The notes: generated from the letters alone by a model not told the origin. A stretch of 64,000 nt of DNA from CAYNKA01 sp964397655 (GCA_964397655.1 CAYNKA010000016.1:1-64000); one strand, 5' to 3'. Shown: positions 1 to 8,444, counted from the stretch's first letter. A program made the numbers and translations.

Positions 1-99
1 CTCCGTCCCCGCTTCCGCGCCTTTCCCGCCGCCTTCCCCCGCAACGCCCTCGGGGATATTCCCCAGCGGAAATACCGGCACAATATTCTCATTCCCCAT
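1..99 (-). CDS. 5' end of the next cas gene, probably cas4 (or a cas4-cas1 fusion), cut by the window edge
   Basis: Only the first 33 codons are present. An ATG at 99 lies inside the end of cas7 and opens a frame beginning MGNENIVPVFPLGNIPEG, followed by a Gly/Glu/Ala/Lys-rich stretch that looks like a linker. In type I-C operons the gene after cas7 is normally cas4, the nuclease that helps trim and orient new spacers. No Cas4 motif is visible in this short piece, and the low-complexity start would be an unusual N-terminal extension for a plain Cas4. The assignment therefore rests on gene order alone. Confidence 0.4.
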   Translation of the reverse strand, partial: MGNENIVPVFPLGNIPEGVAGEGGGKGAEAGTE

Positions 100-973
100 C
101 AAGTATTTCGCACTTCAAGCCCGGCAGGTCTTTGTCGATTTCAGCTTTCTCGGGTATTACATAGTCTTCGATCCCTTTTGGTTCATTGACTCCGTCCTTC
201 ACCCGAATCCTGGCTGCAACGGACCTGTGGACCTTCGCGGGAGAGTACTGGCCGTTGTTTGAATTATGCGTCCACCAATAGACCTTATTGACCTCCATAC
301 TGCCTGCAGGCCGTGCGGAAGATTCGTCGTTCCTGAAGAGTGTTCTGACAACCTCCTTGATCGCTTCCGCGTCTTCTTCCGCGAATCCCGTCTTTGCGGC
401 GAGCTGCGGATTCATGCTGCCGTAGAATACATACACTCCGTGATCGACACGGTGTTTCATACCCATGGTATCCGAAGCTTTTTTTTTGCCTTCCCCTTCG
501 CCGCTGACGCTCTTGGTGATTTGGATACTGGAAACACGGTCGCTGACCGGGGCTATCGAAAAGGCGGGGTGAATCGAAACAGGTCCGCGAATGCCGATGG
601 AAACGCCTTCGCCTTTTTTTTCACTTCCGTAGGCGAAAACCTGTCCGAAGGCACGAACATCTATCCATTTCTTGCAGACGGCATCCTGGAATTTTTTTTC
701 ATCTTTCCAGTCATCCTTTTTTATTTCTCCCTCTGCCCGGGCCCTTAGACTCGGATAATTATCCACCTTATTATCATCCGATTGGACAAAGATCGAATGA
801 CCTTCCTGCATCAGGCGGTTGCGGATTTTCCGCTTGATGCAAACATCGGAAAGCTCGCCAAGTCCATCGTAGTTCACCCGTGGCCTATTGCCGTTCAGCG
901 GATCACCGTTGGGGTTCGCTCTGTTTACGCTTACGATAACGGCGAAGTCGATTTTGTTTTTCAGTGGATTCAT
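89..973 (-). CDS. cas7: Type I-C CRISPR-associated protein Cas7 (Csd2)
   Basis: Backbone subunit of the type I-C Cascade complex; several copies bind along the crRNA. The 294-residue protein has the typical Csd2 opening (FAVIVSVNRANPNGDPL, residues 10-26) with the conserved N-G-D-P and N-G-N-R-P-R turn, then an RKIRNRL helix. The middle contains FGQVFAYG and IGIRGPVSI, usual for the RRM-like Cas7 fold, and length is normal for the family. Its ATG overlaps the TGA of cas8c in an ATGA junction, so translation is coupled. Base composition is more AT-rich than the genes beyond 8 kb. The identification is secure. Confidence 0.96.
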   Translation of the reverse strand: MNPLKNKIDFAVIVSVNRANPNGDPLNGNRPRVNYDGLGELSDVCIKRKIRNRLMQEGHSIFVQSDDNKVDNYPSLRARAEGEIKKDDWKDEKKFQDAVCKKWIDVRAFGQVFAYGSEKKGEGVSIGIRGPVSIHPAFSIAPVSDRVSSIQITKSVSGEGEGKKKASDTMGMKHRVDHGVYVFYGSMNPQLAAKTGFAEEDAEAIKEVVRTLFRNDESSARPAGSMEVNKVYWWTHNSNNGQYSPAKVHRSVAARIRVKDGVNEPKGIEDYVIPEKAEIDKDLPGLKCEILDGE

Positions 974-2979
974 TGTTCTTTCTCCTTATTTTTGTTTTGA
1001 TTGTTATTGTCATCGTCCGAATTTTGTTCGTTTTCCTCTTCGGATTCATCCCGAGTGTTCCGCAAATACTCCCGCTGGCAGGAATAGCCGAGCAGGAACT
1101 CTCCGTTCAGCCTTTTATCGTTGATGAAATCGTCGGGATCAAAAATATTTTTCACCGCATCCATCATCCTTTGCCGTTTTATCGATTTTCCGCCAAGACG
1201 TGCTTTGTATGGAGAAAGAGCCAGTTCGATGGTTCTCCAGGTACTGTAAGGGCGTTCCGCAAAACGATTCATCAGGCGGGCGGCGGTTGTTTGTCTGTCC
1301 TCGCCGGTTCTGCTCAAGGCCCATTGTTCAAGACTGTCCGCGAGAGCAAGAAGCCGCCCGTAGAGGTAGTCTCTCGTTTTTCTTTCAGGATCGAGTGCCA
1401 TGGAATATTCCTCCTTTTCTTTGAATTTTCTGAACAGAGCGCATGCGATGCTCAACGTCTTTTCCCACTGCCAGGTTTCCGATTCTTTAAAAGCTACCCT
1501 GTTCGAGGCGCGCCTTACCGTTGACTCGACGATATCCCGAGGGATCGGCAGGCCGTCAATGATGCATGGGAGTAGACGTTCTACACAGGCTTTTCGCAGT
1601 GCTTCGTCGACATGATACTTTCCATTGTTGTTTATCGCGTAAGCCGCTTCAGCGATGTCGCTCGGTGACGGTGCCCCGATGAACGGCAAAGATATTCTTT
1701 TGGATTTACCGTTTTCCTGTTTTTCAACGGATCTGTATTTATGAAGCCATTTACAGGTATCATGCCAGTTGTCGATTCTTGCAAGATATTCCGAACCGGT
1801 CAGCTCACGATAGAAAGTGATCGATGCTCTTCCAGGGGTAGCGGAATCGAGACCTATGACGATCAGGCCATCCGTATTACCGATTTCCTTACCATATCCC
1901 GTAATGCGGTTCCTGAATTTAATCCCGATATCTTGTGCCGTGTACGCCATATCAACTTCATCACTCGGCAAATCCGTTAAACCGAGAATTTCAAGCGGAT
2001 CAGACAGGGGCTGCGGAATGTCCTTTCCCGACGTCGCCCACGCCACAACAGCCAGATCGTTTTTTCGATATCCTTGGCGACTGATGAGCCAGCGGAGAGC
2101 GCTGTGAGCTTTCTGCGTTACTTCAAAACCGACTCCGGCAGCCTGCTCCGCATTTGTAAAACGCCCAAGAAATGTGAACCCGCATCCATCATCAACTTTT
2201 ACTTTACCGTCTTTACCTTTTGTTTTTCCCGAAGAAATAAGCTTGGCTTTATCCGCATCATTTCGCAGTTTTGCCGGATGCTGGTCCGCGGCGAACCCTG
2301 TTTCCCCGGTAACATAACAAAGCGTTGTATCGGTTTTTGTCGTGGAATAGTACTTTATCCACATGTCCCAGAGGGACTCATCCTTCCATACTTTCGACTC
2401 GCGCTCGTTAGGAATTTCCACTACCCAACGCACGAACGCTTCCTCTTGGGAATCGATGGTGTCAAATATTGTCAGGATATTCTTTTCGCTTTTATAATCC
2501 GCTTTTTTGAAAAGTTTTCCGTCGGTGTCTGCCAACAACGTATTATGACCGATCAGATCCCTGATAACGTTCCCTTTCTGAATGTACTTCAAGACTGAAC
2601 GGGCTTTCGGATGAGAATGTCCGCTTTCGCACCATGTTTCCAATTCCTTTTTGTACAAATCGAAATGAGAATCTTTCTTACCCCCGTATGCGGCATAATC
2701 CTGAGCAATATACTGTAATTTATCACAAAGGGGGTGGGCCGCCGGCCCGCTTGTTCTTCCCCCTGAACTTTCGGTGCACGGAATAATCGTCCGGGACTCT
2801 TCTTTAGGAACAACCCGTGCCCTCTTGAAATTGCCTTCTCCGTCGATAGTGATTTCGATGTGTACCTTTTGCGTGGTGTGGCAAATCGGAAGAAGGGGGA
2901 CTTTGCTTTCATCAGTTTCGTTCCCAATTGCTCCCCGGCAGTTTTCGTATGTTTCGTATAGCTTCTGTATCCATCCCAT
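970..2979 (-). CDS. cas8c: Type I-C CRISPR-associated protein Cas8c (Csd1), large Cascade subunit
   Basis: Large subunit of the I-C Cascade, expected to recognise the PAM and, through an internal start, to yield the small subunit as in other I-C systems. The 669-residue protein begins MGWIQKLYETYENC and carries the Csd1 hallmarks CHTTQKVHIEITID (about residues 33-46), CYVTGE (about 225) and the LRWLISRQGYRKNDLAVVAW region (about 290-310). The last 25 residues are a Glu/Asp/Asn/Lys-rich tail. It sits 3 nt after cas5 and overlaps cas7 by 4 nt. Length and order fit the family well. Confidence 0.96.
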   Translation of the reverse strand: MGWIQKLYETYENCRGAIGNETDESKVPLLPICHTTQKVHIEITIDGEGNFKRARVVPKEESRTIIPCTESSGGRTSGPAAHPLCDKLQYIAQDYAAYGGKKDSHFDLYKKELETWCESGHSHPKARSVLKYIQKGNVIRDLIGHNTLLADTDGKLFKKADYKSEKNILTIFDTIDSQEEAFVRWVVEIPNERESKVWKDESLWDMWIKYYSTTKTDTTLCYVTGETGFAADQHPAKLRNDADKAKLISSGKTKGKDGKVKVDDGCGFTFLGRFTNAEQAAGVGFEVTQKAHSALRWLISRQGYRKNDLAVVAWATSGKDIPQPLSDPLEILGLTDLPSDEVDMAYTAQDIGIKFRNRITGYGKEIGNTDGLIVIGLDSATPGRASITFYRELTGSEYLARIDNWHDTCKWLHKYRSVEKQENGKSKRISLPFIGAPSPSDIAEAAYAINNNGKYHVDEALRKACVERLLPCIIDGLPIPRDIVESTVRRASNRVAFKESETWQWEKTLSIACALFRKFKEKEEYSMALDPERKTRDYLYGRLLALADSLEQWALSRTGEDRQTTAARLMNRFAERPYSTWRTIELALSPYKARLGGKSIKRQRMMDAVKNIFDPDDFINDKRLNGEFLLGYSCQREYLRNTRDESEEENEQNSDDDNNNQNKNKEKEQ

Positions 2980-2982
2980 GTA

Positions 2983-3693
2983 CTACCTCCCGTCTTTATA
3001 CCCTTCCAGTAAACCTTCTTCCTTCAAGCCAACCGATATAGGCGGTTGTCCCGTCATCGGTCGGACAAATTTGCGGATTGTGCATTGCTCCGGACGTATA
3101 AACCTAATCACACCATCTACCATTTCGGGGCGCCAAAATCGGGAATAGAATTCGTTCTTCCCTGCTTCATCAGGATAGTCGAAACCGTGAAACATGAGAT
3201 CGAATGACAATTTCCCGTAGCCGTCGTAGAAGCCGGTCCCTTCCCCGAACGTGCAGGACTCGACATACCCTTGACATTCTCGCGCACCCAAAAACACATC
3301 CCTTCTTCCGCCGCGATCGATCATGCGCTTGGCGACGAAGTAATGTTTGTTTTCGTTTCTGTCCTTTGCCATATCCTCCCGATGCGGATTCCACTCGAAG
3401 TGCGCCTGCACCTGATACTCGACATCGGAAAGATAGGTATAGATGGAAAGATCGTTCCCTCCACCGTATTTGATCGGCTTCGCGCTTCTTGACTGCGTTC
3501 TTATCGGTTTCATCACCCTGACCGCGTCGACGATCCACAGGATCGTCGGTTTCCAGTATACGGAGCTGATAATTCCCTTGAGCGCTTCGTAGGTCGGTAC
3601 TTGATATGAACACTTTTCTCCGCCGATCTTCGTGAGCGGGTCCGTGAAAAGCGCATATTTCCCGTGAATCGTGAACTCTACCTTGTTTTCCAT
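2983..3693 (-). CDS. cas5: Type I-C CRISPR-associated protein Cas5 (Cas5d/Cas5c), probable crRNA endonuclease
   Basis: In type I-C systems Cas5 replaces Cas6: it cuts the pre-crRNA repeat and caps the crRNA 5' handle. The 236-residue protein has the early YQVPTYEALKGIISSVYWKP segment and a Lys-His pair in NENKHYFVA (about residue 116), matching the Tyr/Lys/His catalytic set known from Cas5d. The C-terminal region MTGQPPISVG is also typical. It lies 10 nt downstream of cas3 and 3 nt upstream of cas8c in the same operon. No cas6 is present, consistent with Cas5 being the processing enzyme. Confidence 0.95.
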   Translation of the reverse strand: MENKVEFTIHGKYALFTDPLTKIGGEKCSYQVPTYEALKGIISSVYWKPTILWIVDAVRVMKPIRTQSRSAKPIKYGGGNDLSIYTYLSDVEYQVQAHFEWNPHREDMAKDRNENKHYFVAKRMIDRGGRRDVFLGARECQGYVESCTFGEGTGFYDGYGKLSFDLMFHGFDYPDEAGKNEFYSRFWRPEMVDGVIRFIRPEQCTIRKFVRPMTGQPPISVGLKEEGLLEGYKDGR

Positions 3694-3703
3694 GGTGCCT
3701 CCT

Positions 3704-6178
3704 TCACGTTATTAAGACTTCCATTTCGTTTACGATCTCCTTGCTCAATCCGAATTCATCGCTGTAATACTCACGTTTTAAAAAAAACACTCCCGTTCCA
3801 TGCTGAACTTCGCTGATGATTCCGTTTTCGGCAAGCTTGCGAAAAGCATTCTCATACACATTCACCGAGAACCGTTGGGCTTTCTTCAGTAATTTGTACT
3901 GCTTTTCTATTTCAAATGCCGAGCAGAGATCAGCGATAATTTGCTTACCCTCGTCGCCGTAGGGAACGACGATACCCCTGGTAGCCGAATCGATCGCATG
4001 AAAGGCTTTCGAAGCTGTTTGAAACGACTGCTTCAGAAAGGGATCGGGTACACTCCTATTTATCCGCTGGTATTCCCGGACGGAAAGTGGGTTCGTCGAC
4101 AAGAGGTCGAACAGGTTGTCTTCTCTTCCGACAGGAGAAGCGCTCGTTACGGGATAGCTCATTTTGTCTTTCCGGTCGTAGAAGTAGTATGTATAAAATT
4201 GTTCCATCGCCGCCGGAGAAAGAATATCGTTGTCGAATCGCCCGGGCGAAGCCTTGAACTCATCAAGGACTCTTTGTGCCGTTTCCGATGCGATTCTTAT
4301 CTCTTGCAGACTGTCTAAGTTTTCGTCCTTGGGATTTACAATAAAGACATTCCCTTGTTTTCGTTGGCCGTGCCTATTGCAACGACCGGCTGCCTGCGCT
4401 ATGGAATCCAGTCCCGCCAGATATCGGATAACCGAACCGAAATCGATATCAACGCCGGCTTCGATCAACTGAGTACTGACGCATATCGTTGGCTGCGTTC
4501 TGTTTAGTTGGTCCTTGATGGTATTCAGGACGTTAAGCCGATGTTGGGGACACATGTCGGTACTCAAGTGGAAGACCGCTGCCGGAGCGGAGTTCTTCAA
4601 CAGATGAAAAAGATTCCTTGCAGATGTTTTGGTATTTACAACAATGAGAACGCCGGCGTTTTCATTTAACTTCTGAAGCTCTACCAGTTCCTGGCACGTA
4701 AGTTCTGAGACCTCGCTTTCGAGCCAGCCTCCCGGCTTTCGGTTGTCATGTACATCGACGCGCTTAAGATCGCGAAACAAACGCCGTACATCCCGGATCA
4801 TCTGTTGCTCTGGTGAGATTTCAAGCGCCCTTTCTTTCTTTTCAATTTTGTCCAGCAACGGCTGGGTAGCGGTGCAAAGGACGACGGTCGATCCGCATCC
4901 CTTTATCAGAAAACGAAGGGCGACATTGAACATATGCACACACCGGATCGGAATCGTCTGAATCTCATCGAAGATTATAACCGCGTTCGCGAGCTGATGC
5001 ATTCTCCGTGCGCTTCTCGTTCCGGAACCAAACAACGCTTCCAGAAACTGGACGCTTGTCGTGAAGACAACCGGCGCATCCCAGTTTTCCGATAGAAGGC
5101 TTTGCCGGTGCGTCTCTTCCTCCGGTGTCAGATTGGAATGATGTTCCAGAACAATTTCGTCGGAATATTTACCGCTACTATCCATTTCTTCAAAAACCTT
5201 TCTGACCTCGTAGGCGTTCTGATCGATGATCGAGGTGTAGGGAATTATGTAGATGACGCGATCCAGTTTATATTTTGCAGCGTGATTCAAGGCAAACCGA
5301 AGACTCGCAAACGTTTTTCCGCCGCCGGTCGGGACAGTCAACTGATAAAGGCCCTTCGGCTTCCCTGCGAATTCAAGGCACTGTCGGGAGATTTTTTCCC
5401 GCAACTCGTCAACTTCGTTTTTCTTGTCGAATTTCTTCGCATTGAATCGCTCAATCAACTCTTCCCATGGCGTATATACGTTGTAGTTCCGAATGTCCGC
5501 ATTCCCGGGTCTTTCGAAATCGGCGGTGTTGAGTCTGTCCGCGTCTATGAGGCAACTAAAGAGAAATCTTGCTAGAAGCCCGTACTTGAACATCAGGCTT
5601 TCTTTGGAATCGTTTTCTTCTTTCAACGACTGGAGGGTGTTTAGAAATCGCGCGGACAATTTCTCTGTAAAAAAACCTTCCACGATCCGGCGCTCGAAAT
5701 CATCCAGATTTGCATACGCCTCTTCCGTGTGCGTTTTCTCCTCGGATTTTCCCATCCGCCGCTCGTAATTGTTTTTTCCGTCAGGAGAAATACAGTCAAT
5801 CATCCCCGAATGATGGGAAACGAGGCACAGTGACAGGAACTGCGATGTGATCGCTCCTTCCGGGCCGTGCTTTGATATATTCTTATACACTTTTTGAGCT
5901 CCGGCAGATGAGTGATCGATTTTGCCCTTTTTCTCAGAAACATCAATGTAATCGTCTTCGTCGGGATCGATGAGCCCTTCGGCCGATCGGATATACTTAT
6001 CGAATTCGTCGCTTGCCTTACCGAGATCGTGGAGAATCCCTAATAGTTTTCCGTGATCTTTGAGACCTATTTTCGCTGCAAACGTGCCAGCTATGTTGGA
6101 TGTTTCTTGGAGATGAATCCATAAATCTTGAAATTCTCCGTCCTTTTTTCGGCGGTGAGCTATAAATGGTTTTTTCAT
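3704..6178 (-). CDS. cas3: CRISPR-associated nuclease-helicase Cas3 (HD domain plus SF2 helicase, type I-C)
   Basis: Recruited by Cascade after target binding; unwinds and degrades the DNA strand. The N-terminal HD nuclease shows LLGILHDLGKASDEFDKYI (about residues 46-64) and DHSSAGA (about 87). The helicase follows: Walker A TVPTGGGKTFASL (about 283), Walker B IIFDEIQTI (about 400), motif III CTATQPLL and motif VI QAAGRCNRHGQ (about 590). At 824 residues it is full length. The ATG overlaps the TGA of the upstream 61-aa ORF and has an AGGA-type ribosome site. No frameshift is seen, so the effector part of the system looks intact. Confidence 0.97.
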   Translation of the reverse strand: MKKPFIAHRRKKDGEFQDLWIHLQETSNIAGTFAAKIGLKDHGKLLGILHDLGKASDEFDKYIRSAEGLIDPDEDDYIDVSEKKGKIDHSSAGAQKVYKNISKHGPEGAITSQFLSLCLVSHHSGMIDCISPDGKNNYERRMGKSEEKTHTEEAYANLDDFERRIVEGFFTEKLSARFLNTLQSLKEENDSKESLMFKYGLLARFLFSCLIDADRLNTADFERPGNADIRNYNVYTPWEELIERFNAKKFDKKNEVDELREKISRQCLEFAGKPKGLYQLTVPTGGGKTFASLRFALNHAAKYKLDRVIYIIPYTSIIDQNAYEVRKVFEEMDSSGKYSDEIVLEHHSNLTPEEETHRQSLLSENWDAPVVFTTSVQFLEALFGSGTRSARRMHQLANAVIIFDEIQTIPIRCVHMFNVALRFLIKGCGSTVVLCTATQPLLDKIEKKERALEISPEQQMIRDVRRLFRDLKRVDVHDNRKPGGWLESEVSELTCQELVELQKLNENAGVLIVVNTKTSARNLFHLLKNSAPAAVFHLSTDMCPQHRLNVLNTIKDQLNRTQPTICVSTQLIEAGVDIDFGSVIRYLAGLDSIAQAAGRCNRHGQRKQGNVFIVNPKDENLDSLQEIRIASETAQRVLDEFKASPGRFDNDILSPAAMEQFYTYYFYDRKDKMSYPVTSASPVGREDNLFDLLSTNPLSVREYQRINRSVPDPFLKQSFQTASKAFHAIDSATRGIVVPYGDEGKQIIADLCSAFEIEKQYKLLKKAQRFSVNVYENAFRKLAENGIISEVQHGTGVFFLKREYYSDEFGLSKEIVNEMEVLIT

Positions 6179-6360
6179 AGCTCATCTTCCTTTGAATGCG
6201 CCCAATACTCCACGCCCGTCACCTTCCTTTTTTGAGATACTACCATCCGTGCAACGACGTATGGTGTCCCGGTGTTCGGTTTTCCTTTTCGGGGCGTTTT
6301 CGGATGGTTTTTCACCTGCAATTCTCGCTCATTCGCGGTACGAATGCAAAAGAATTTCAT
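6175..6360 (-). CDS. Small uncharacterised protein coupled to cas3 (61 aa)
   Basis: Reading frame between the HIRAN gene and cas3. An AAGGAG ribosome-binding site lies 4 nt before its ATG, just after the HIRAN stop, and its TGA overlaps the cas3 ATG (ATGA), so it is probably translated within the operon. The protein is basic, with Lys/Arg-rich segments around residues 17-27 and 43-48, and ends VEYWAHSKEDEL. The YWAHS string resembles the opening of some Cas3 HD domains, but it is too short to be a domain. Base composition resembles the cas genes rather than the HIRAN gene. No family recognised; it could be a regulator-sized remnant. Confidence 0.5.
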   Translation of the reverse strand: MKFFCIRTANERELQVKNHPKTPRKGKPNTGTPYVVARMVVSQKRKVTGVEYWAHSKEDEL

Positions 6361-6369
6361 TCACTCCTT

Positions 6370-7371
6370 TTATCCCGCCCGCACCTCGATGTCGGCTCCA
6401 TGCTCGGTTATGCGGAAGAACCGCGCCGAGAGGCTCGATGGGCTCGAAGAGAACCGAGAAAAGAGGGCCGCCGTCTCTCGTTTCAGATACCCGGCGTGGG
6501 AGGTATGACCCGAGCGGCCGCGCACCGTCACCGCGACGGCCTTCGCATCGGCGGGATTGTACGGCTCGGGCGTGAGGTGCACGGAGAAGTCCTCCACGTA
6601 ACCGCGGATGCGCGCATCGATCTCCTTCGCGGGAATCCCTTCCACGATCGACTGCCGTTCGCCGGCTTTCCTCGCCGAGGCGATGGTTCCGGCTATTTCT
6701 CCGATGGTGCTGTGGAAATTCGTGCCTACGACGGGAAGCACGATCCGCCTTTTCTCGGTAAAGAGCAGATGCTCGAACTTGCGCTTAGCCTCTTTTCCGA
6801 ATTCCTCCGGCGTCCCGGCTTCGATGAAGGGCTCGGCGAACTCGAAGACGGTGAGATAGTTCGTTTCCGCGTCCGCGTGTCCTCCGAGCAGGGCCGCGAG
6901 TGCCGAGTCCTTCCCGTCGGAGAAATCGTTCAGATAGTAGGAGAGAAAAGCATGGAACAGGGCACTGCCGAGGATGTGCCTGAGGAGGCTCTTGAACGGG
7001 CGGAGCTTTTTGGAGAATTGCAGGATGCGGCCCGCGGCGGCGTAGTCCCCGCTCAGGAAAAGCGCGTAGAGCTCGGGAAAGCGGGCGAGAAACCCGAAAA
7101 CCGCTTCCTCTCCATGATGTTGGCCTACCGTCTTTTCGTGACGATACACCCGTCCCCTCGAGGCTTCGGCCCGGTGGTACAGCGGCCGCCGCAATTCGTC
7201 GGGAAAAACGAGTTCAAGCGGTTCAATCTCGCGGCCCAGAAGCTCCCTTACTCTGGCTCGACCGGCCTTGGAGTCTGCGGCTCCGTCGTATTCGAGGGCC
7301 CCGCTCGCGCTTTCGGTGAAAATCAGGGTGGACTCGGGGAATTCTATGGTATACAGAGCATGGATTTCCAT
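6370..7371 (-). CDS. HIRAN-domain protein heading the cas operon
   Basis: Predicted 333-residue soluble protein. The C-terminal part (about residues 245-330) looks like a HIRAN domain: PEPYNPADAKAVAVTVRG, then GYLKRETAALFSRF, matching the pattern N-P-x-D-x-x-A-V-A-V...G-Y-L-x-R-x-x-A. HIRAN domains bind DNA 3' ends or stalled-fork DNA in HLTF/Rad5-like proteins and occur alone in bacteria. The N-terminal two thirds are helical and unrecognised. It is followed after 9 nt by the 61-aa gene and then cas3. Its GC content is clearly higher than the cas genes. A competing frame lies on the other strand, but the HIRAN match and the ribosome sites favour this one. Confidence 0.75.
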   Translation of the reverse strand: MEIHALYTIEFPESTLIFTESASGALEYDGAADSKAGRARVRELLGREIEPLELVFPDELRRPLYHRAEASRGRVYRHEKTVGQHHGEEAVFGFLARFPELYALFLSGDYAAAGRILQFSKKLRPFKSLLRHILGSALFHAFLSYYLNDFSDGKDSALAALLGGHADAETNYLTVFEFAEPFIEAGTPEEFGKEAKRKFEHLLFTEKRRIVLPVVGTNFHSTIGEIAGTIASARKAGERQSIVEGIPAKEIDARIRGYVEDFSVHLTPEPYNPADAKAVAVTVRGRSGHTSHAGYLKRETAALFSRFSSSPSSLSARFFRITEHGADIEVRAG

Positions 7372-7454
7372 GATTAGCCTCCTATGACGGCAAGATTAGC
7401 ATGGGTCGAATGACACGGAATGTCCCGGTAAATATTTTTCAAGAATGCAGGCTT

Positions 7455-7598
7455 CTATCCGGATTTGCGGCGGAGGCGCCGGACCGCGGCCCGCTCCACC
7501 TGCCGTTTCCCGTACAGCGGAACGCCGGCCCGTTCGATGTGTTCCGGGAGGGCCGGTTCGCGAAGATCGCTCGCCAGCGAGAGGTCGACGTGGTTCAT
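7455..7598 (-). pseudogene. Remnant of an MNT-type nucleotidyltransferase antitoxin (C-terminal end only)
   Basis: Frame of 47 codons starting ATG at 7598 and stopping at 7455. Its product (VDLSLASDLREPALPEHIER, then AGVPLYGKR) matches the usual C-terminal end of minimal nucleotidyltransferases (pattern I-D-L-V-D-L...L...I...G-x-x-L-Y). The nucleotidyltransferase core, including the GSxARG motif and metal-binding aspartates (roughly 70-90 residues), is absent. The start overlaps the stop of the HEPN remnant, as in intact HEPN-MNT operons, so an internal deletion is the likely explanation. It cannot be an active antitoxin enzyme. Confidence 0.6.
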
Positions 7599-7800
7599 GG
7601 TCGTTCTTCCGCCTCGAGCGTTTGCATCTTTTCCCGGAAAGTCCCGAAGGCTGGGAAATAGGAGAGTATGACGGAATCCGCGATACGCGCCGCAGTTGCT
7701 TCTTCGTAAGTATGCGTGGTGAGGTTACGGCTCTGGATCATGTCCATCCAGGTCAAAGATTATTGAACCGCTGTATCCATCGGATGTCGGGATTCGTCAT
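7595..7800 (-). pseudogene. Remnant of a HEPN toxin (HI0074-like nucleotidyltransferase substrate-binding protein)
   Basis: Two pieces in different frames. From the ATG at 7800, MTNPDIRWIQRFNN matches the family N-terminus and stops after 15 codons. A second piece reads WMDMIQSRNLTTHTYEEATA through to a stop at 7595 and holds the HEPN active-site motif R-x4-H-x-Y (RNLTTHTY). An intact gene is about 400 nt; here only about 206 nt remain, so the middle was deleted with a frameshift. The ATG overlaps the vapC stop, showing it was once a coupled third gene of that operon. Confidence 0.65.
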
Positions 7801-8225
7801 TCTTTTCCCTCTTGTTGTTGAAAATTATACAACGAAACAGGCAGGTACTTCCGGTAATTTTGGAAGTCCTTGTCCAGAGTGAAGATGGCGAAGTCATTGT
7901 TGCCGGCGACCGCGCAGATCAAAAAATCGATGTGCGAACCTTGTACTCCGTTCCTGCGGCATTCGTTGAAGAAACGGGCCGCCGTTTCATAGTCGTTCGT
8001 CGCGATCGGATGGTCGACGAGTATGGAGAGCTTTTCCCGTAGTTCGTCGTATTTGTTCGGATCGGCTATCCCCGAAAGAATTTCTTGCCTGATCGGTCCG
8101 ATCATCACGGTCTTGAGGCCGCGGGCCAGTTCCGTGAGGCTGTCCACTATTTTTCTTGCTTCAAGCGTGCGCGCTTTCTTCCTGAACGCGAGCGACCAGA
8201 TCGAGGTGTCGACGAGAACTTTCAT
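7797..8225 (-). CDS. vapC: PIN-domain ribonuclease toxin, VapC family
   Basis: 142-residue PIN endoribonuclease, the toxin of a type II module. Acidic metal ligands are visible: Asp6 in VLVDTSIW, Glu near 49 in IRQEILSG, Asp in SHIDFLICAVA (about 99) and Asp-x-Asp in TLDKDF (about 117). All positions expected of an active VapC are present. Its ATG overlaps the vapB stop (ATGA). Downstream its own stop overlaps the ATG of the decayed HEPN gene, an unusual chaining of two toxin systems. Known VapC enzymes cut tRNA or rRNA; the target here cannot be read from sequence. Confidence 0.9.
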   Translation of the reverse strand: MKVLVDTSIWSLAFRKKARTLEARKIVDSLTELARGLKTVMIGPIRQEILSGIADPNKYDELREKLSILVDHPIATNDYETAARFFNECRRNGVQGSHIDFLICAVAGNNDFAIFTLDKDFQNYRKYLPVSLYNFQQQEGKE

Positions 8226-8422
8226 GAGCGGTTTCTCGAACTCTTGTAATCGTAATCGGCGTCATAGGGTATTTCCCCGAAGAGTGCGACGAGATCGTCG
8301 ACTTTCCTGCGCTGGATGAACTCCCGCAAGGCCGTATTGACGGTCTCTTTTTTGGTCTTCAGTCCGCTGATTTCTTGGGCTGTATTCAACAAGGTTTCGT
8401 CGATGGCGAGATTGGTGGCCAT
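8222..8422 (-). CDS. vapB: VapB-type antitoxin (66 aa)
   Basis: Short protein MATNLAIDETLLNTAQEISG and onward, ending in an acidic/aromatic tail (DADYDYKSSRNRS). The first 45 residues fit the ribbon-helix-helix DNA-binding region of the VapB family (TKKETVNTALREFIQRRK); the tail would neutralise VapC. I chose the ATG at 8422 because a GGGGGGAAG ribosome site lies just upstream and the protein then aligns with VapB; a longer frame exists but is GC-rich noise. An imperfect palindrome next to the promoter is the probable site of autoregulation. Confidence 0.88.
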   Translation of the reverse strand: MATNLAIDETLLNTAQEISGLKTKKETVNTALREFIQRRKVDDLVALFGEIPYDADYDYKSSRNRS

Positions 8423-8444
8423 AGTCTTCCCCCCATTCAAGATT

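Noticed and set aside
6175..6215. YWAHS string in the 61-aa ORF as a duplicated Cas3 start
   Set aside because: Similarity covers only about five residues and Cas3 itself has a normal N-terminus, so a duplication cannot be claimed.
6196..7377. Plus-strand open frame of 393 codons over the HIRAN gene
   Set aside because: No ribosome site or domain; the minus frame has a HIRAN match, operon spacing and a ribosome site for the next gene.
1..7454. CRISPR array
   Set aside because: No regularly spaced repeats were found beside the cas genes or elsewhere; the array presumably lies beyond the left edge, after cas2.
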